From assembly GCF_002028455.1 (NCBI RefSeq), contig NZ_MWUM01000036.1:1-38968 (forward strand): a DNA stretch of 38,968 nucleotides, written 5' to 3'. Positions 29,572 through 38,616 of the stretch are shown piece after piece; positions within the stretch are counted from its first letter, which is position 1; each line of letters begins with the position of its first letter. This stretch comes from Zoogloea sp. LCSB751 (GTDB lineage Bacteria > Pseudomonadota > Gammaproteobacteria > Burkholderiales > Rhodocyclaceae). The notes under the pieces are model-generated. The model was given only the letters and a program-made list of their open reading frames with translations, was not told the DNA's origin and did not search any database. A program made the position numbers and the translations under genes.

Positions 29572-32403
29572 TCAGTCCTCCTTGTTGGGGCGCTGCTCAC
29601 CAGCGCTGATGGGTTGATCTGCGGATTGCGCTGCTTCCTCACTCGAAGAGGATGGGTTGTCTTTAAGTGCCGAAATTCGGGCGTCAGCACCCTCGCGGAA
29701 GGCAGCGACACCTTCTCGGCCCACCATCGGAGCGGTACGGGCTAGCGCTTCGGCTGCTCCTGCTGCTGCTGCAACCGAACCTGCGATGACGCCGCCAACC
29801 GAGCTGCTGGCACCGCGCATGGCTTCACTGCCACGCTGACCAGCGGACTTGACGGCATCGACTGCACCCAGCACAGCATGACCAGCGGCCACCCCTACTC
29901 CGTCCGAAATCTTGTCCATGAATCGACGTTGTGGGGCTGCACTCTCTTGAGTGGGCGGTGTGTTTCCAGCGGAGAGCGGCGCAGCATTCGACGAGCCAGA
30001 GCTTGGTTGTGCGGTAGCTGTAAGGCTGCGGCTCGAAATGCCCTGGCTTCCACCGGCACCAGTGCTCTCAGCGGCATCGAGGGGAGGCGCAACACCTTGG
30101 CTACCTGCGTTAACAGGTGCTGCCCCTGCTCCACCACCACGAGGACGGCCACCACTTGGGCCGTCGCCGGGCAGTTGCCCACTCGCGCTACCGCGACCAC
30201 CACCGCCACGCGACTGGCTGTCGGCAAGTCGATCCAACGCTGCTTTACCTGCTCCGTGACCGTGCTGGCTGACTCCTGCGCGCATTTCATTTGTCGCACT
30301 GGTTGCGCCCAAGTCGTGCACGCCGACGTTGAGCCATGCGAGCACCTTATCCGGCAGCATTTGAGGCAAGCCGAAGATCATGGTCAGAACGGCACCCAGC
30401 AGGAAGCCGAAAGTCGCGTACCACGCAAAGAACTGCCAGAACTGAGCGAGGACGCCGGCCCAGCCCGTAGATGAGGCTACGTCACCCCGCATCGCAAAGA
30501 AGGCCTTAGCGATGTAGTCAACGATGGGGTCAGCGACGAGGAAGGCTGCGAACAGCCCGATTACCGCCAGTGCAGGGCGCACGAAGAGCGCTAGCAGCAG
30601 CAGGTAGCCTTGCGCCTCCGAGCCAACGAAGGTTTGGCTTGGGCGCATGTGCATGACTGCCCACAGAGGGGCTGCAATGACGGTCTGAACCACGCCCAGC
30701 ACCCAACCCACGACCGTAATCATGAAGATGGTGTAGGGAAGGCTGGGAATCGCGACACCGAAGTAGTACGCGAGGTAGCCGACGTATTGGGCCATCTTGG
30801 CGATGATTGGTACTGGGACTTGGAGCGCCCAATCCCAGATGTCCGAAACCATGCCGTGCATATCGACACCGGCCAGCTTGGTCACGCCAAGCCCGTTGGA
30901 GACGACACGAACCCCAGTGATTGCGGTCTTGATCGTGAACTCGGTCGCCCACAGCATCGCTTGATACGAGTACAGCAAGTCCCCCGTCATCTTCATTCGC
31001 GAGACGGCATCGACCCCCGATCCGCTGCCAATGGTGAAGTCTGTGGCCTTCTGCATCATGCCGTTCATGAGCAGCGTGGCCTTGGTGCTCATGTCGGCAT
31101 CGAGCGCACCGACGTTGATGTCGGAGTTGCCATCTGTTGGCAACATGCTGGCGATGTCCTGCGGCTTAACCGAGGTTGAAGCGTCGTAGCCCTTGCCCGC
31201 TTCTTCTGACTTCTTGGAGATGGTTTCAGCGACGGTGGTGACGCTGTACTTCAAGAGCTTGGAGCGAGGATCATCTGGAAGGCCAGCTAGGGAAGGCGTG
31301 GTGACTGCACCCACAGACTCGCCCGTGATCGTGCTCAGTTTCGTGTGCAACAGGCCTACCCGCTGATACCAGCCACCGGCCATTGCCCAGCCGCCTTTTG
31401 TCATTTCATCGACAAAGGCCGTCACGCCCGCATTCACGGAGCTTTCGCTATTCGACACGCTGGTCGCGATGGCTCCTGCCACTTGATCCTCGCGGTTCTT
31501 CACGATGGCGTTGAACTGCGCAGACTGCACGTTCTCCCAGCCGGGCTGGTTGATGTCGCTGGGCATCGTGTTCACCCAGTTGTCGATGTCCAGCATCAGC
31601 CCTGTAGCGGCTTGGAGCTTCTGGGCCATCAAGGCTGCACGCATGCTGTCCAGCGCTGCCTGCGACCCTGATGTGTCGCTGTAGTTGCCGGACGGCGTGT
31701 AGGCCGTCAGCGTCACGGTGCCGCAGATCGGCTCGCCGCCGCCGAGATTGGTTGCGGCGTTGCGATCTTTGATGAAGAAGGTGTAGTCGGTGCGCGTGCC
31801 GGTGACAGTTTGCTTGTCGGCTGCTGCGGAGTTGGCCATCACGGCGGGGTTTCCCGCCGCGTCTGCGTAGATGGTGTTGGCAGCACGAGCGCAGTAAGCC
31901 GCTGCGAGGTACTGCTTCCCAAAGTCCCGCATTCCGTAGTAGGTGCCGGTCTGGTAGGCGGTGGCGACGATGCCATCGGGCTTGAGCACGCCCAGCGTCA
32001 TGCCCAACTTGTACATGCCAGTCGCGAAGCCAATGCTCCACAAAGAGATCATCAGCACGATCATCTGGATGAAGCTGTAGCCAGAAACAGAGGGCAGTAG
32101 GACTGCCCCACCAGCCACGATTCGCACAGGTGTCCAGACCGTGCTCCACGCCTTGCCCATTGCTTCGCCATCGTTGGCGGTATTGATCGCTCCCATCGAA
32201 GCGACGTAGGACACGATGATCGATCCGACCACGAGGATGCCGGAGTTGAAGAAGCTGAACAGCGTCGCCAGCAAGTTGCTTGCTGCGGCGACGGTGTTCG
32301 GGTCTTGACCCTTCACCAGCACATCAATGATTGGCCCAAAGATGTGTTGGAGGATGCCGACTGTCACGTCATCCGCAGGTGGTGAAAAAGGCATCTGGGC
32401 CAT
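29572..32403 (-). CDS. DotA/TraY-family membrane protein
   Basis: The start at ATG 32403 is supported by GGAG six bases upstream; a TTG four codons earlier is less likely. The 943-residue protein resembles DotA/TraY: hydrophobic helices near residues 40-125 (GGAVLLPSVSGYSFIQMIVL), a large non-hydrophobic middle part with cysteines (CARAANTIYA, EPICGTV), and a second helix bundle around residues 500-690. The last 220 residues are Gly/Ser/Ala-rich and likely disordered. In IncI plasmids and Legionella this family belongs to type IVB transfer systems. No partner ATPase is on the plasmid. Confidence 0.75.
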   Translation of the reverse strand: MAQMPFSPPADDVTVGILQHIFGPIIDVLVKGQDPNTVAAASNLLATLFSFFNSGILVVGSIIVSYVASMGAINTANDGEAMGKAWSTVWTPVRIVAGGAVLLPSVSGYSFIQMIVLMISLWSIGFATGMYKLGMTLGVLKPDGIVATAYQTGTYYGMRDFGKQYLAAAYCARAANTIYADAAGNPAVMANSAAADKQTVTGTRTDYTFFIKDRNAATNLGGGEPICGTVTLTAYTPSGNYSDTSGSQAALDSMRAALMAQKLQAATGLMLDIDNWVNTMPSDINQPGWENVQSAQFNAIVKNREDQVAGAIATSVSNSESSVNAGVTAFVDEMTKGGWAMAGGWYQRVGLLHTKLSTITGESVGAVTTPSLAGLPDDPRSKLLKYSVTTVAETISKKSEEAGKGYDASTSVKPQDIASMLPTDGNSDINVGALDADMSTKATLLMNGMMQKATDFTIGSGSGVDAVSRMKMTGDLLYSYQAMLWATEFTIKTAITGVRVVSNGLGVTKLAGVDMHGMVSDIWDWALQVPVPIIAKMAQYVGYLAYYFGVAIPSLPYTIFMITVVGWVLGVVQTVIAAPLWAVMHMRPSQTFVGSEAQGYLLLLALFVRPALAVIGLFAAFLVADPIVDYIAKAFFAMRGDVASSTGWAGVLAQFWQFFAWYATFGFLLGAVLTMIFGLPQMLPDKVLAWLNVGVHDLGATSATNEMRAGVSQHGHGAGKAALDRLADSQSRGGGGRGSASGQLPGDGPSGGRPRGGGAGAAPVNAGSQGVAPPLDAAESTGAGGSQGISSRSLTATAQPSSGSSNAAPLSAGNTPPTQESAAPQRRFMDKISDGVGVAAGHAVLGAVDAVKSAGQRGSEAMRGASSSVGGVIAGSVAAAAGAAEALARTAPMVGREGVAAFREGADARISALKDNPSSSSEEAAQSADQPISAGEQRPNKED

Positions 32404-32439
32404 GCACGACTCCAATTCAGTTCTTTTGCGCTTGGGAGA

Positions 32440-32479
32440 ATTTTAGGCGATACTGCATACAAGTGCAACTGTACGCAGT
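32440..32479 (-). promoter_or_regulatory. Promoter and operator of the DotA operon
   Basis: On the minus strand TTGCAC (32468-32463) and TAAAAT (32445-32440) are 17 bases apart, a good sigma-70 promoter, 37 bases before the ATG. A dyad, ACTGCATAC (32452) and GTACGCAGT (32471), encloses the -35 box and would let a repressor block it. Confidence 0.65.
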
Positions 32480-32524
32480 AAAAGCAAAAAGCCTATGCTC
32501 TTTGCGCGACACACAATGCTTCAC

Positions 32525-32542
32525 ACACTGTTAGCACAGTGT
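32525..32542. promoter_or_regulatory. Dyad ACACTG / CAGTGT in the divergent region
   Basis: A 6-bp inverted repeat with a 6-base spacer between the DotA operon promoter and the small membrane protein gene. TTGATG (32551) and TATAAA (about 32576) may form the rightward promoter, with a long spacer of 19 bases. Confidence 0.35.
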
Positions 32543-32605
32543 TTGACACATTGATGCGGCGTTTCGGTTGTGCCTTATAAATCGTATTTTTTGAAGGAGT
32601 CGAAA

Positions 32606-32869
32606 ATGCAGATCGAGTCTGTTTTTCCGGGTGCGCAGGTGCCTGACGTGAAGGCCGCGATTCGAGCCGTGCGCGAGCGTGTGACAGCGTTGGCCGACAC
32701 GGCGCTGCGGCCGGTCAAGGCGCTTGGTTCGCGCTTGAGTTCCATTGCCCGTCAGCCGTGGTTTTTTCCAGTGCAGGCCGTGGCCATCTTGGGTCTGCTG
32801 TGGCTGCATCAGCATGGCTACCTGCAAGTGCCCGTGACGGTCTGCGACTGGGCAAGACTCGGCAAGTAG
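32606..32869 (+). CDS. Small membrane protein
   Basis: ATG at 32606 follows GAAGGAG. The 87-residue product has a helical soluble part and one hydrophobic segment near the end (PWFFPVQAVAILGLLWLHQH). It is divergent from the DotA operon and convergent with mobE. Function unknown; a membrane anchor is possible. Confidence 0.6.
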   Translation: MQIESVFPGAQVPDVKAAIRAVRERVTALADTALRPVKALGSRLSSIARQPWFFPVQAVAILGLLWLHQHGYLQVPVTVCDWARLGK

Positions 32870-32925
32870 CTTGTTGGCTGGCGAGGGTGGGCTGCTCCCG
32901 CAGTGCTCCCTTGCCATTCGCCGAA

Positions 32926-33558
32926 TCAAGGCATCACCCATCCGTGCAGAGTCCCCTCTGCATCCACTTGGGGCAGGCACGCCCCGTTCCGAATCTTCCA
33001 ACCGGGTGCGCTGCACCTTGCCACCTGCTGCAAGCTCCCTGCGAGCGCGAGCCTGTATGCCAATTGCCCCTCTGGTGTGTTCGCCCAAGCGGCAGCGGCT
33101 GTCTCATTGCGCGCTACCTTGATGGCTGCGCCGTAACCGGCTTCTTTGCCAGCGTCGAAGCACACCCAGCCAGTTACCAGTAGGCTGATCGCGGCGGCTG
33201 CAATTCCTGCTCCCAAGGCCTTCCACTGCTGCTTCTTCGCGGCGTCGGAGGCCACTTGGTTGACCGCCTTGCCGAGCTGCTCCACAAGGTCGCCGTGTGC
33301 CAGTTGCGCTGCTGTCGCGGCGATCTTCTCGGTCGTCTCTTTTGTCTCACCGACTGCTGCCTTGGCCGCTGCCTCGATGCGTCCCGGCACGCTGCCGTAC
33401 AGCCCGAGGTAGAACTCAAGCACGACCATCAGCGTCATGATCGCGTCGTTCTCGCGCACGTCGAGAACGTCCATGACTCGCTCAAGCCGTTCAACCTCTT
33501 CGGCTGTCGGCTTCCGGCGAAAGGCCGCCTCAAACGCGGCAGCAACCGCCAACGTCAT
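32926..33558 (-). CDS. mobE: MobE-like mobilisation protein
   Basis: The 210-residue protein has a helical N-terminal part and a hydrophobic segment near residues 120-142 (GIAAAAISLLVTGWVC) followed by a soluble end with two cysteines. It is assigned by synteny: mobE-mobD-mobC run leftward from oriT, opposite mobB-mobA, as in the IncQ2 plasmids pTF-FC2 and pTC-F14. In those plasmids MobE and MobD affect mobilisation efficiency. Its ATG overlaps the mobD stop. Confidence 0.65.
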   Translation of the reverse strand: MTLAVAAAFEAAFRRKPTAEEVERLERVMDVLDVRENDAIMTLMVVLEFYLGLYGSVPGRIEAAAKAAVGETKETTEKIAATAAQLAHGDLVEQLGKAVNQVASDAAKKQQWKALGAGIAAAAISLLVTGWVCFDAGKEAGYGAAIKVARNETAAAAWANTPEGQLAYRLALAGSLQQVARCSAPGWKIRNGACLPQVDAEGTLHGWVMP

Positions 33559-34241
33559 GTCATCACCTGTCCAAGCACCTTGAATGCTTCATCGCGCCAT
33601 CGGATGAGTTCGGCGCGGTGCCCCAGAGGCATCTCCTTGAGTGCTCCCTGAATGGTCAGGCGCTGCGTTGCCATCTGATCCGCCACTCGGTCGGCGAGGT
33701 CGGGAAAGTCCAGCGTGAGGCCGCCAGCTTCTTCGATGCGCTTCTTGAGCTGACTGCCGTTGTAGAGCTGGAACTTCTCAGTGCTGCCGAAGTAGCCGTT
33801 ACGCACCACATGCACTTGATGGTCTGCTCCCGCAGGCATGGCATCAAGGTAGTCCGCGAGCAGTTCGAGGCTGTCTCTTTGTCGGTTGATGACCCACAGC
33901 GTGACCATCGTTCTGCCCAGTTCACCCAAGGTGCTTTTCAGGGTCTGGCCATACCGTGCCACCCCAGTGCTGTTCCGAGCTGCCGTATTCACGATGACAG
34001 GGACGCCGCGTGTCTTGTCGAGTGAGTTGACCAGTTCAATCCACCCATCTGCTTCGTCGAGGCTCAGGGCTGCGCACTGGATGCGCTCCCCGTGCGCCTT
34101 GAAAACATCAGGATTGGCGTCGTCCGTTTCGATCAAAAGCGGCTCTACCCCACGCTGCAAGAAGGCGTCGATCAGAGCGGTCGCCAGCATGCTTTTGCCG
34201 GTGCCGCCCTTGTTCCCTGCGCACAGATAAATCTTGTTCAT
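33555..34241 (-). CDS. mobD: MobD-like ParA-family ATPase
   Basis: The 228-residue protein starts MNKIYLCAGNKGGTGKSMLA, a deviant Walker A motif (KGGTGKS), followed by LLIETDDANPDV and VNTAARN. It is thus a second ParA-fold ATPase on this plasmid, distinct from the partition ATPase. Position between mobC and mobE identifies it as MobD of the five-gene IncQ2-type mobilisation set. Confidence 0.82.
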   Translation of the reverse strand: MNKIYLCAGNKGGTGKSMLATALIDAFLQRGVEPLLIETDDANPDVFKAHGERIQCAALSLDEADGWIELVNSLDKTRGVPVIVNTAARNSTGVARYGQTLKSTLGELGRTMVTLWVINRQRDSLELLADYLDAMPAGADHQVHVVRNGYFGSTEKFQLYNGSQLKKRIEEAGGLTLDFPDLADRVADQMATQRLTIQGALKEMPLGHRAELIRWRDEAFKVLGQVMT

Positions 34242-34252
34242 GTTCTGTCTCC

Positions 34253-34714
34253 TCAGATGCGTTCGCGATCAGGCCGGGTGATCGCGGCGACTGCGCTGGT
34301 GGTGTTTCCCGTCGATTGCGGTAGAGCGGCGGCGGCACGCTCCCCGATGGTCAGCGCGGGCGGCTGACTTTGCGCCGGGCTGGTCGCAGTCGGTGCTGCC
34401 GGTGTGCTGCTCTGGCTGGTGGCAGCAGATGCGGCTTTGCGCTTCGTCGAGCGCTGTTTGCTTCCGTGCTTGCTGGAGGACGCGGCACGCTGCAAGTAGC
34501 TTTTCAGTGTGGGCGCGCCAATCTGCAATTCGTCCTCGGTCAGCAGGGCGGCGATCTGTTCCAGCGTGTAGCCACGCTCGCGCATTGCGGTGATCTCGCC
34601 GGTTAGCAGCTTGATGCTCTCCTGCTTGCTGATCTCCCGCTTCTTGTTCTCGACAGGTGGCATCGCCCGCAGCTTTGCGGCGATGGCTTCCACCTTTTCA
34701 ATCGTTATGGCCAT
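34253..34714 (-). CDS. mobC: MobC-like oriT accessory protein
   Basis: ATG at 34714 follows AAGGAGC. The 153-residue protein has an N-terminal helical domain (MAITIEKVEAIAAKLRAMPP, then GYTLEQIAALLTEDELQIG, a helix-turn-helix-like stretch) and a basic, Ser/Ala/Pro-rich C-terminal half. MobC of IncQ2 plasmids helps open or bind oriT. It is the first gene leftward from oriT. Confidence 0.72.
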   Translation of the reverse strand: MAITIEKVEAIAAKLRAMPPVENKKREISKQESIKLLTGEITAMRERGYTLEQIAALLTEDELQIGAPTLKSYLQRAASSSKHGSKQRSTKRKAASAATSQSSTPAAPTATSPAQSQPPALTIGERAAAALPQSTGNTTSAVAAITRPDRERI

Positions 34715-35138
34715 GCCTGCTCCTTGGTCTGAAAAATACGCTTTTATTCTGGCGTCCTTTTTCATGCTTCGCAAGCTGTAAAGCCTTGTCCTGCTTTGAC
34801 GTCTTCCCATAATAGAAATTATGGGAAGCGTTTAGGACTTGCAAACGCATACACAAAAACCCATACTATGTGCATCGCCGCGAGTAGCTTTTTTGCTTCC
34901 AACCGGAAAGGGAAGCTGCCCCCATCGAGATACGTACCGTGTCCAAAGCGCGTAACAGGATGGCCCGTGTCGAACACATAGCGCTCCGCGCCATGTGCCC
35001 GCCACGGGACGCCGTGTCCTCGACGCTTGCGCGTCTCGATCCGTGGCTCATTCCTCCTGCCCTGCCGGGGGCCGGTGACAGCGATGTAGACAAACAGACA
35101 CACCCCGCCGCCCACGGGGCCATTTGAAGGAGCCAGCG
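34715..35138. other. oriT: oriT region between mobC and mobB
   Basis: This 424-base gap lies between divergent mob operons, the usual place for oriT. ACAGGATG at 34955-34962 reads CATCCTGT on the minus strand and fits the YATCCTGY nick motif of the RP4/R64/pTF-FC2 group. A second near match, TGTCCTGC, is at 34787-34794. Also present are a perfect 11-bp hairpin CTTCCCATAAT / ATTATGGGAAG (34803-34828) and a 6-bp dyad GCGTTT / AAACGC (34828-34848), possible binding sites for Mob proteins or promoters' operators. Confidence 0.7.
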
Positions 35139-35459
35139 ATGCCGTTTGAGGTCAAGGAAGGAGAGCCGCTCACCGAGCGCATCGGTGTGCGGCTGACAGC
35201 CGCCGAGAAGGTGAAGCTGCGGGCAGATGCTGACGACGCAGGCCTGTCCGTGAGCGAGCTGGTCAGGCGCAGGTACTTCGGCCGCAAGATCGTGGCGCGC
35301 GCCGACGAGAAGATGATCCGGCACCTGAACCGCATCGGCGGCCTACTCAAGCACGTTCATCTCGAATCGGGTGGCACCTACAGCGCCGAGACGGCGCGTG
35401 CATTGCGGCAGGTCTATTCGTTCATCGACCAGCTCGCCAACAAGGGAGCTGACCAATGA
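35139..35459 (+). CDS. mobB: MobB-like ribbon-helix-helix mobilisation protein
   Basis: ATG at 35139 follows GAAGGAG. The 106-residue protein has RIGVRLTAAEKVKLRADADD and AGLSVSELVRRRYFGRK, a ribbon-helix-helix-type DNA-binding pattern of TraJ/MobB relaxosome proteins that recruit the relaxase to oriT. The stop overlaps the mobA ATG (ATGA), indicating coupled synthesis. Confidence 0.8.
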   Translation: MPFEVKEGEPLTERIGVRLTAAEKVKLRADADDAGLSVSELVRRRYFGRKIVARADEKMIRHLNRIGGLLKHVHLESGGTYSAETARALRQVYSFIDQLANKGADQ

Positions 35460-38152
35460 TCCTCAAGTTGATCCCTCTCGATCTGGATAAGGCCGGTCGC
35501 AAGTCCAAGGCGACCAACATCGCTGACTTGACCGAGTACATCGCCGCGCCTGATGACACGGCCCGCCTGAACAGGATCGGGTATCACATCGACCAAGACG
35601 GCGTGATTCACGGCGGGGATGGTGAGCAGCCGGAGAAGGTGCTTTACCTGACGAGTCGCGGCTTCAACACGCGAACCTTCAAGGGCCAGCAGGCCGAGAT
35701 GGTCGCCCTCTCGATGGAATGCAAGAAGTCCAAGTATCCGATTCAGCACTGGGTGGCTAGCTGGCCCGAGGACGAGCAGCCGACACCTGAGCAGGTGGAG
35801 GAACTGCTGGACGTGTTCCTTGAGCAGCTTGGGCTTGAGAAGCACCAAGTCATTGCGGCGCTACACCGCGACACGGACAACATCCATTTGCACATCGCCA
35901 TCAACAAGGTCAACCCGGACACCTATCTCGTCGTGAAGCCAGCCAAGGGCTGGTGGAAGGAGGCGGCACAACGCACGGTCGCCATCATTGAGCACCGCCA
36001 AGGTTGGCGGCCGGAGCGACGGGCACGCTACACGGTGATGGACGATGGAACCGTTGCCCGCGTTGGTAAGTTCGATGGCGTCCCCACTGTACCGACTCGT
36101 GCCGGTGACATGGAAAGCCGAACGGGCCAAAAGAGCGCAGCACGCATCGCCATCGAAGAGGCTGGTGAACTCATCCGGTCTGCATCGAGCTGGGCCGAAC
36201 TGCACCAAGGCCTTGCCGAGCGTGGTATGCGCTATGAGCGGGCGGGTGGCGTGGGAGCGCACATCTACGTTGGCGATCAAGCCGTGAAGGCCAGTACGGC
36301 GGGCCACTGGTGCAGCTTGCCGAAGCTCACCAAGCGGCTTGGCGCTTTTGAGCCTGCTGACCCTGCTGTCGTGCCTGTGGAGCGCAAGCCTGAGCCGCTG
36401 CGGCCGGACTTGCCCGGCTGGGATGACTACATCACAGCCGCGAAGCATCATCGCGCACACCTTGCGCAAAGGCTGCGCGAAGAGAAGGAGCGCTACGAGC
36501 GCGAGCTGGCCCAGTTCCGTGCCCAGAAGGCGGAGCGCAGCGCGGCCATTGCTGCCCAGAACTGGAAGGGTAAGGGCGAGCTGTTGAACGCCATGCGCAG
36601 CGTGGCAGCGGCCGAGGCCAAGCAGGTCGAGCTGGAAATCCGGGAGCGACATCGGCGCGAAGCCAAGGCGCTGCGGGATGCCCGAGAAGCATGGCCCGAA
36701 TACCACGAATGGCTGTCCAAGTGGTTCAGCCCAGAGGACGCGGGCGACTTCCGCTACCACCGGCACGAGCCGCTGCGTCTTGAAGGCGATGGTGACAACG
36801 AGGCCTTGCCTCGCGACCTTCGCGCCTTCAGGGGCGAGATCGTTGGCAGCACGGTCGAGTACCGACGCCAAGGGGCGGCGGGGGGTGTGTCTGAGTCCGT
36901 CTCATTCACTGACCACGGCCGTCGCATCGACGTTCAGGAGGCCCACGACGAGGCTGCGACCTTGGCCGCTTTGCAGCTTGGCGCTGCCAAGTGGGGGAAG
37001 GTCACGGTGTTCGGCTCGGAGGAATACAAGGCCACCTGCGTTCGGCTGGCTGCGGAGCACGGCATCCGCATCGCGAACCCCGAGCTTCAAGCGCAGGTGG
37101 AGGCGGCCAAGGAAGCACGCAAGGCAGCACGGGAGGAAGCAATGCGCACGCCCCAGATGAAGCTCTTTGAGCAGTACCACGCGGCCGTCGGTGCTGACAG
37201 GTACACACTCACCTCGATCAAGATGGCGGCTGACCATCGCAAGGCCTTTGTGCTGGGTGGCAAGGACGGCGTGGAAGCAGCAGCGGTGGAGCGCCGGATG
37301 CGGGAGCTGTTGCGCTTCCATGCACGCGGCGAGAACCTGTACTACACGCCGCGCAGCGAGCGGATGCACCATGTGCTGGTCGATGACCTGAGCGATGCCA
37401 GCCTGCGCCAGATGCTCGCTGATGGCTACCGGCCTGCGGTGGTGATGGAATCCAGTCGGGGCAAGTTGCAGGCCATCTTGAACGTGCCCAAGTTGGGCCG
37501 CCCCGACGATCAGGACGTGGGCAATCGCCTTATCGTTGCCCTCAACAAGCAGTATGGCGACCCGAAGCTGCAAGCCTGCATCCACCCACATCGTGCGCCG
37601 GGATTCGAGAACCGCAAATGGGAGCCGGGTGCGCCTGCGCCGAAGTACCAGCGGCCGGACGGAACCTTCCCGGTGGTGGAGCTGCGTCACGCCGTGGCCT
37701 GCACATGCGACAAGGCATACGCACTGAGCTGTGTCGTTGCTCGCCAGCTCGACGAGGAAGTCCGCGTGGCACAAGAGCGGAGGCCTGCCATGCCTGCTGC
37801 TGCGCGCACTGCGCCGCCTGCCAATGCCTACGAGTCGCACTACCGCGACATCGCTGCGCGACACAAAGGCGACGGGATCGACCTGTCGCGCGTGGACTCC
37901 ATGATCGCCGTGCGGCTGCGGGCCACCGGGCACGGTCAGGATGAGATCGCCACCGTCCTTGAGGCCTGCGCGCCGTCGATTCGCACCGCAGACGAGGGCC
38001 GGAACTGGCATGACTATGCCCAGCGGACAGCGCGCTACGCATTCGGCCCGGACGGCTCCCGGATGCTGGCCAAGATCGAGCGCTACCGGGAGGACTTCCT
38101 GCGGCTTGAAGGCCGCGATCCAGCCCTTGAAGGGCCAAGGATGGGTTCTTGA
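35456..38152 (+). CDS. mobA: MobA relaxase fused to LPD7 and RepB-like primase domains
   Basis: The 898-residue protein begins with a MOBP-type relaxase: Tyr28 in NIADLTEYIAAPDD is the likely nicking tyrosine and HRDTDNIHLHIAINKV (His137, His144, His146) the metal-binding motif. A charged coiled region (about 320-410) follows, then an LPD7-like segment (about 480-545; FGSEEYKATCVRLAAEHGIR). Residues about 575-735 resemble RepB primase (HHVLVDDLSDASLRQML, VVMESSRGKLQAILNVPKLG, HPHRAPGFENRKWEPG). IncQ plasmids similarly fuse relaxase and primase. The enzyme would nick oriT and prime the transferred strand in the recipient. Confidence 0.88.
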   Translation: MILKLIPLDLDKAGRKSKATNIADLTEYIAAPDDTARLNRIGYHIDQDGVIHGGDGEQPEKVLYLTSRGFNTRTFKGQQAEMVALSMECKKSKYPIQHWVASWPEDEQPTPEQVEELLDVFLEQLGLEKHQVIAALHRDTDNIHLHIAINKVNPDTYLVVKPAKGWWKEAAQRTVAIIEHRQGWRPERRARYTVMDDGTVARVGKFDGVPTVPTRAGDMESRTGQKSAARIAIEEAGELIRSASSWAELHQGLAERGMRYERAGGVGAHIYVGDQAVKASTAGHWCSLPKLTKRLGAFEPADPAVVPVERKPEPLRPDLPGWDDYITAAKHHRAHLAQRLREEKERYERELAQFRAQKAERSAAIAAQNWKGKGELLNAMRSVAAAEAKQVELEIRERHRREAKALRDAREAWPEYHEWLSKWFSPEDAGDFRYHRHEPLRLEGDGDNEALPRDLRAFRGEIVGSTVEYRRQGAAGGVSESVSFTDHGRRIDVQEAHDEAATLAALQLGAAKWGKVTVFGSEEYKATCVRLAAEHGIRIANPELQAQVEAAKEARKAAREEAMRTPQMKLFEQYHAAVGADRYTLTSIKMAADHRKAFVLGGKDGVEAAAVERRMRELLRFHARGENLYYTPRSERMHHVLVDDLSDASLRQMLADGYRPAVVMESSRGKLQAILNVPKLGRPDDQDVGNRLIVALNKQYGDPKLQACIHPHRAPGFENRKWEPGAPAPKYQRPDGTFPVVELRHAVACTCDKAYALSCVVARQLDEEVRVAQERRPAMPAAARTAPPANAYESHYRDIAARHKGDGIDLSRVDSMIAVRLRATGHGQDEIATVLEACAPSIRTADEGRNWHDYAQRTARYAFGPDGSRMLAKIERYREDFLRLEGRDPALEGPRMGS

Positions 38153-38616
38153 TGCCGCGCGCAGAAACGCTCACACCTGCACTGCCACAAGGCTTTTCGG
38201 CCGACGAGCTTGCAGCCGCTGCCCGCTGGGTGACTGCGCGCGTCCGCCCTACTGCAAGCACGCGCAGCATTGCCGCCACGCTCGAAGCCTTGCAGGCGGT
38301 CGCGCTTCGCGCTCGCCGGGGGCCTGTCTGCATTCCAGACCTGCTGCCCGGCTCCGGGCTTGAGGTGCTGCACATCCCTGCCGCCCAGTCGGGTGCAGGC
38401 CAGTTGGCCAGCTTGACCGGCGAGATCGACCAAGCAGCTTTGCTCGACATTGGCCGCGCGTTGCGCGCCGAGTTCGTTGCCAGCGGCGCGGACATGCTTC
38501 GACTGGAAGCCGACGATGGCGCGGAGCTGATCGTTTACGCCATCGAAGTGCGAGCCATCGTGATGGCCGCCACCAACATTCAACTCATTGACGGAGACGC
38601 CCATGCCCAAGACTGA
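38152..38616 (+). CDS. Unknown 154-residue protein behind mobA
   Basis: ATG at 38152 overlaps the mobA stop by one base (TGATG). The sequence (MPRAETLTPALPQGFSADEL) has a helical first half and an alternating second half (DDGAELIVYAIEVRAIVMAA). No family recognised. Translational coupling suggests that it assists MobA. Confidence 0.65.
   Translation: MPRAETLTPALPQGFSADELAAAARWVTARVRPTASTRSIAATLEALQAVALRARRGPVCIPDLLPGSGLEVLHIPAAQSGAGQLASLTGEIDQAALLDIGRALRAEFVASGADMLRLEADDGAELIVYAIEVRAIVMAATNIQLIDGDAHAQD

Noticed and set aside
35861..38011. Long leftward frames opposite mobA (336 and 369 codons)
   Set aside because: The relaxase and primase motifs lie on the plus strand; these are shadows of a GC-rich gene.
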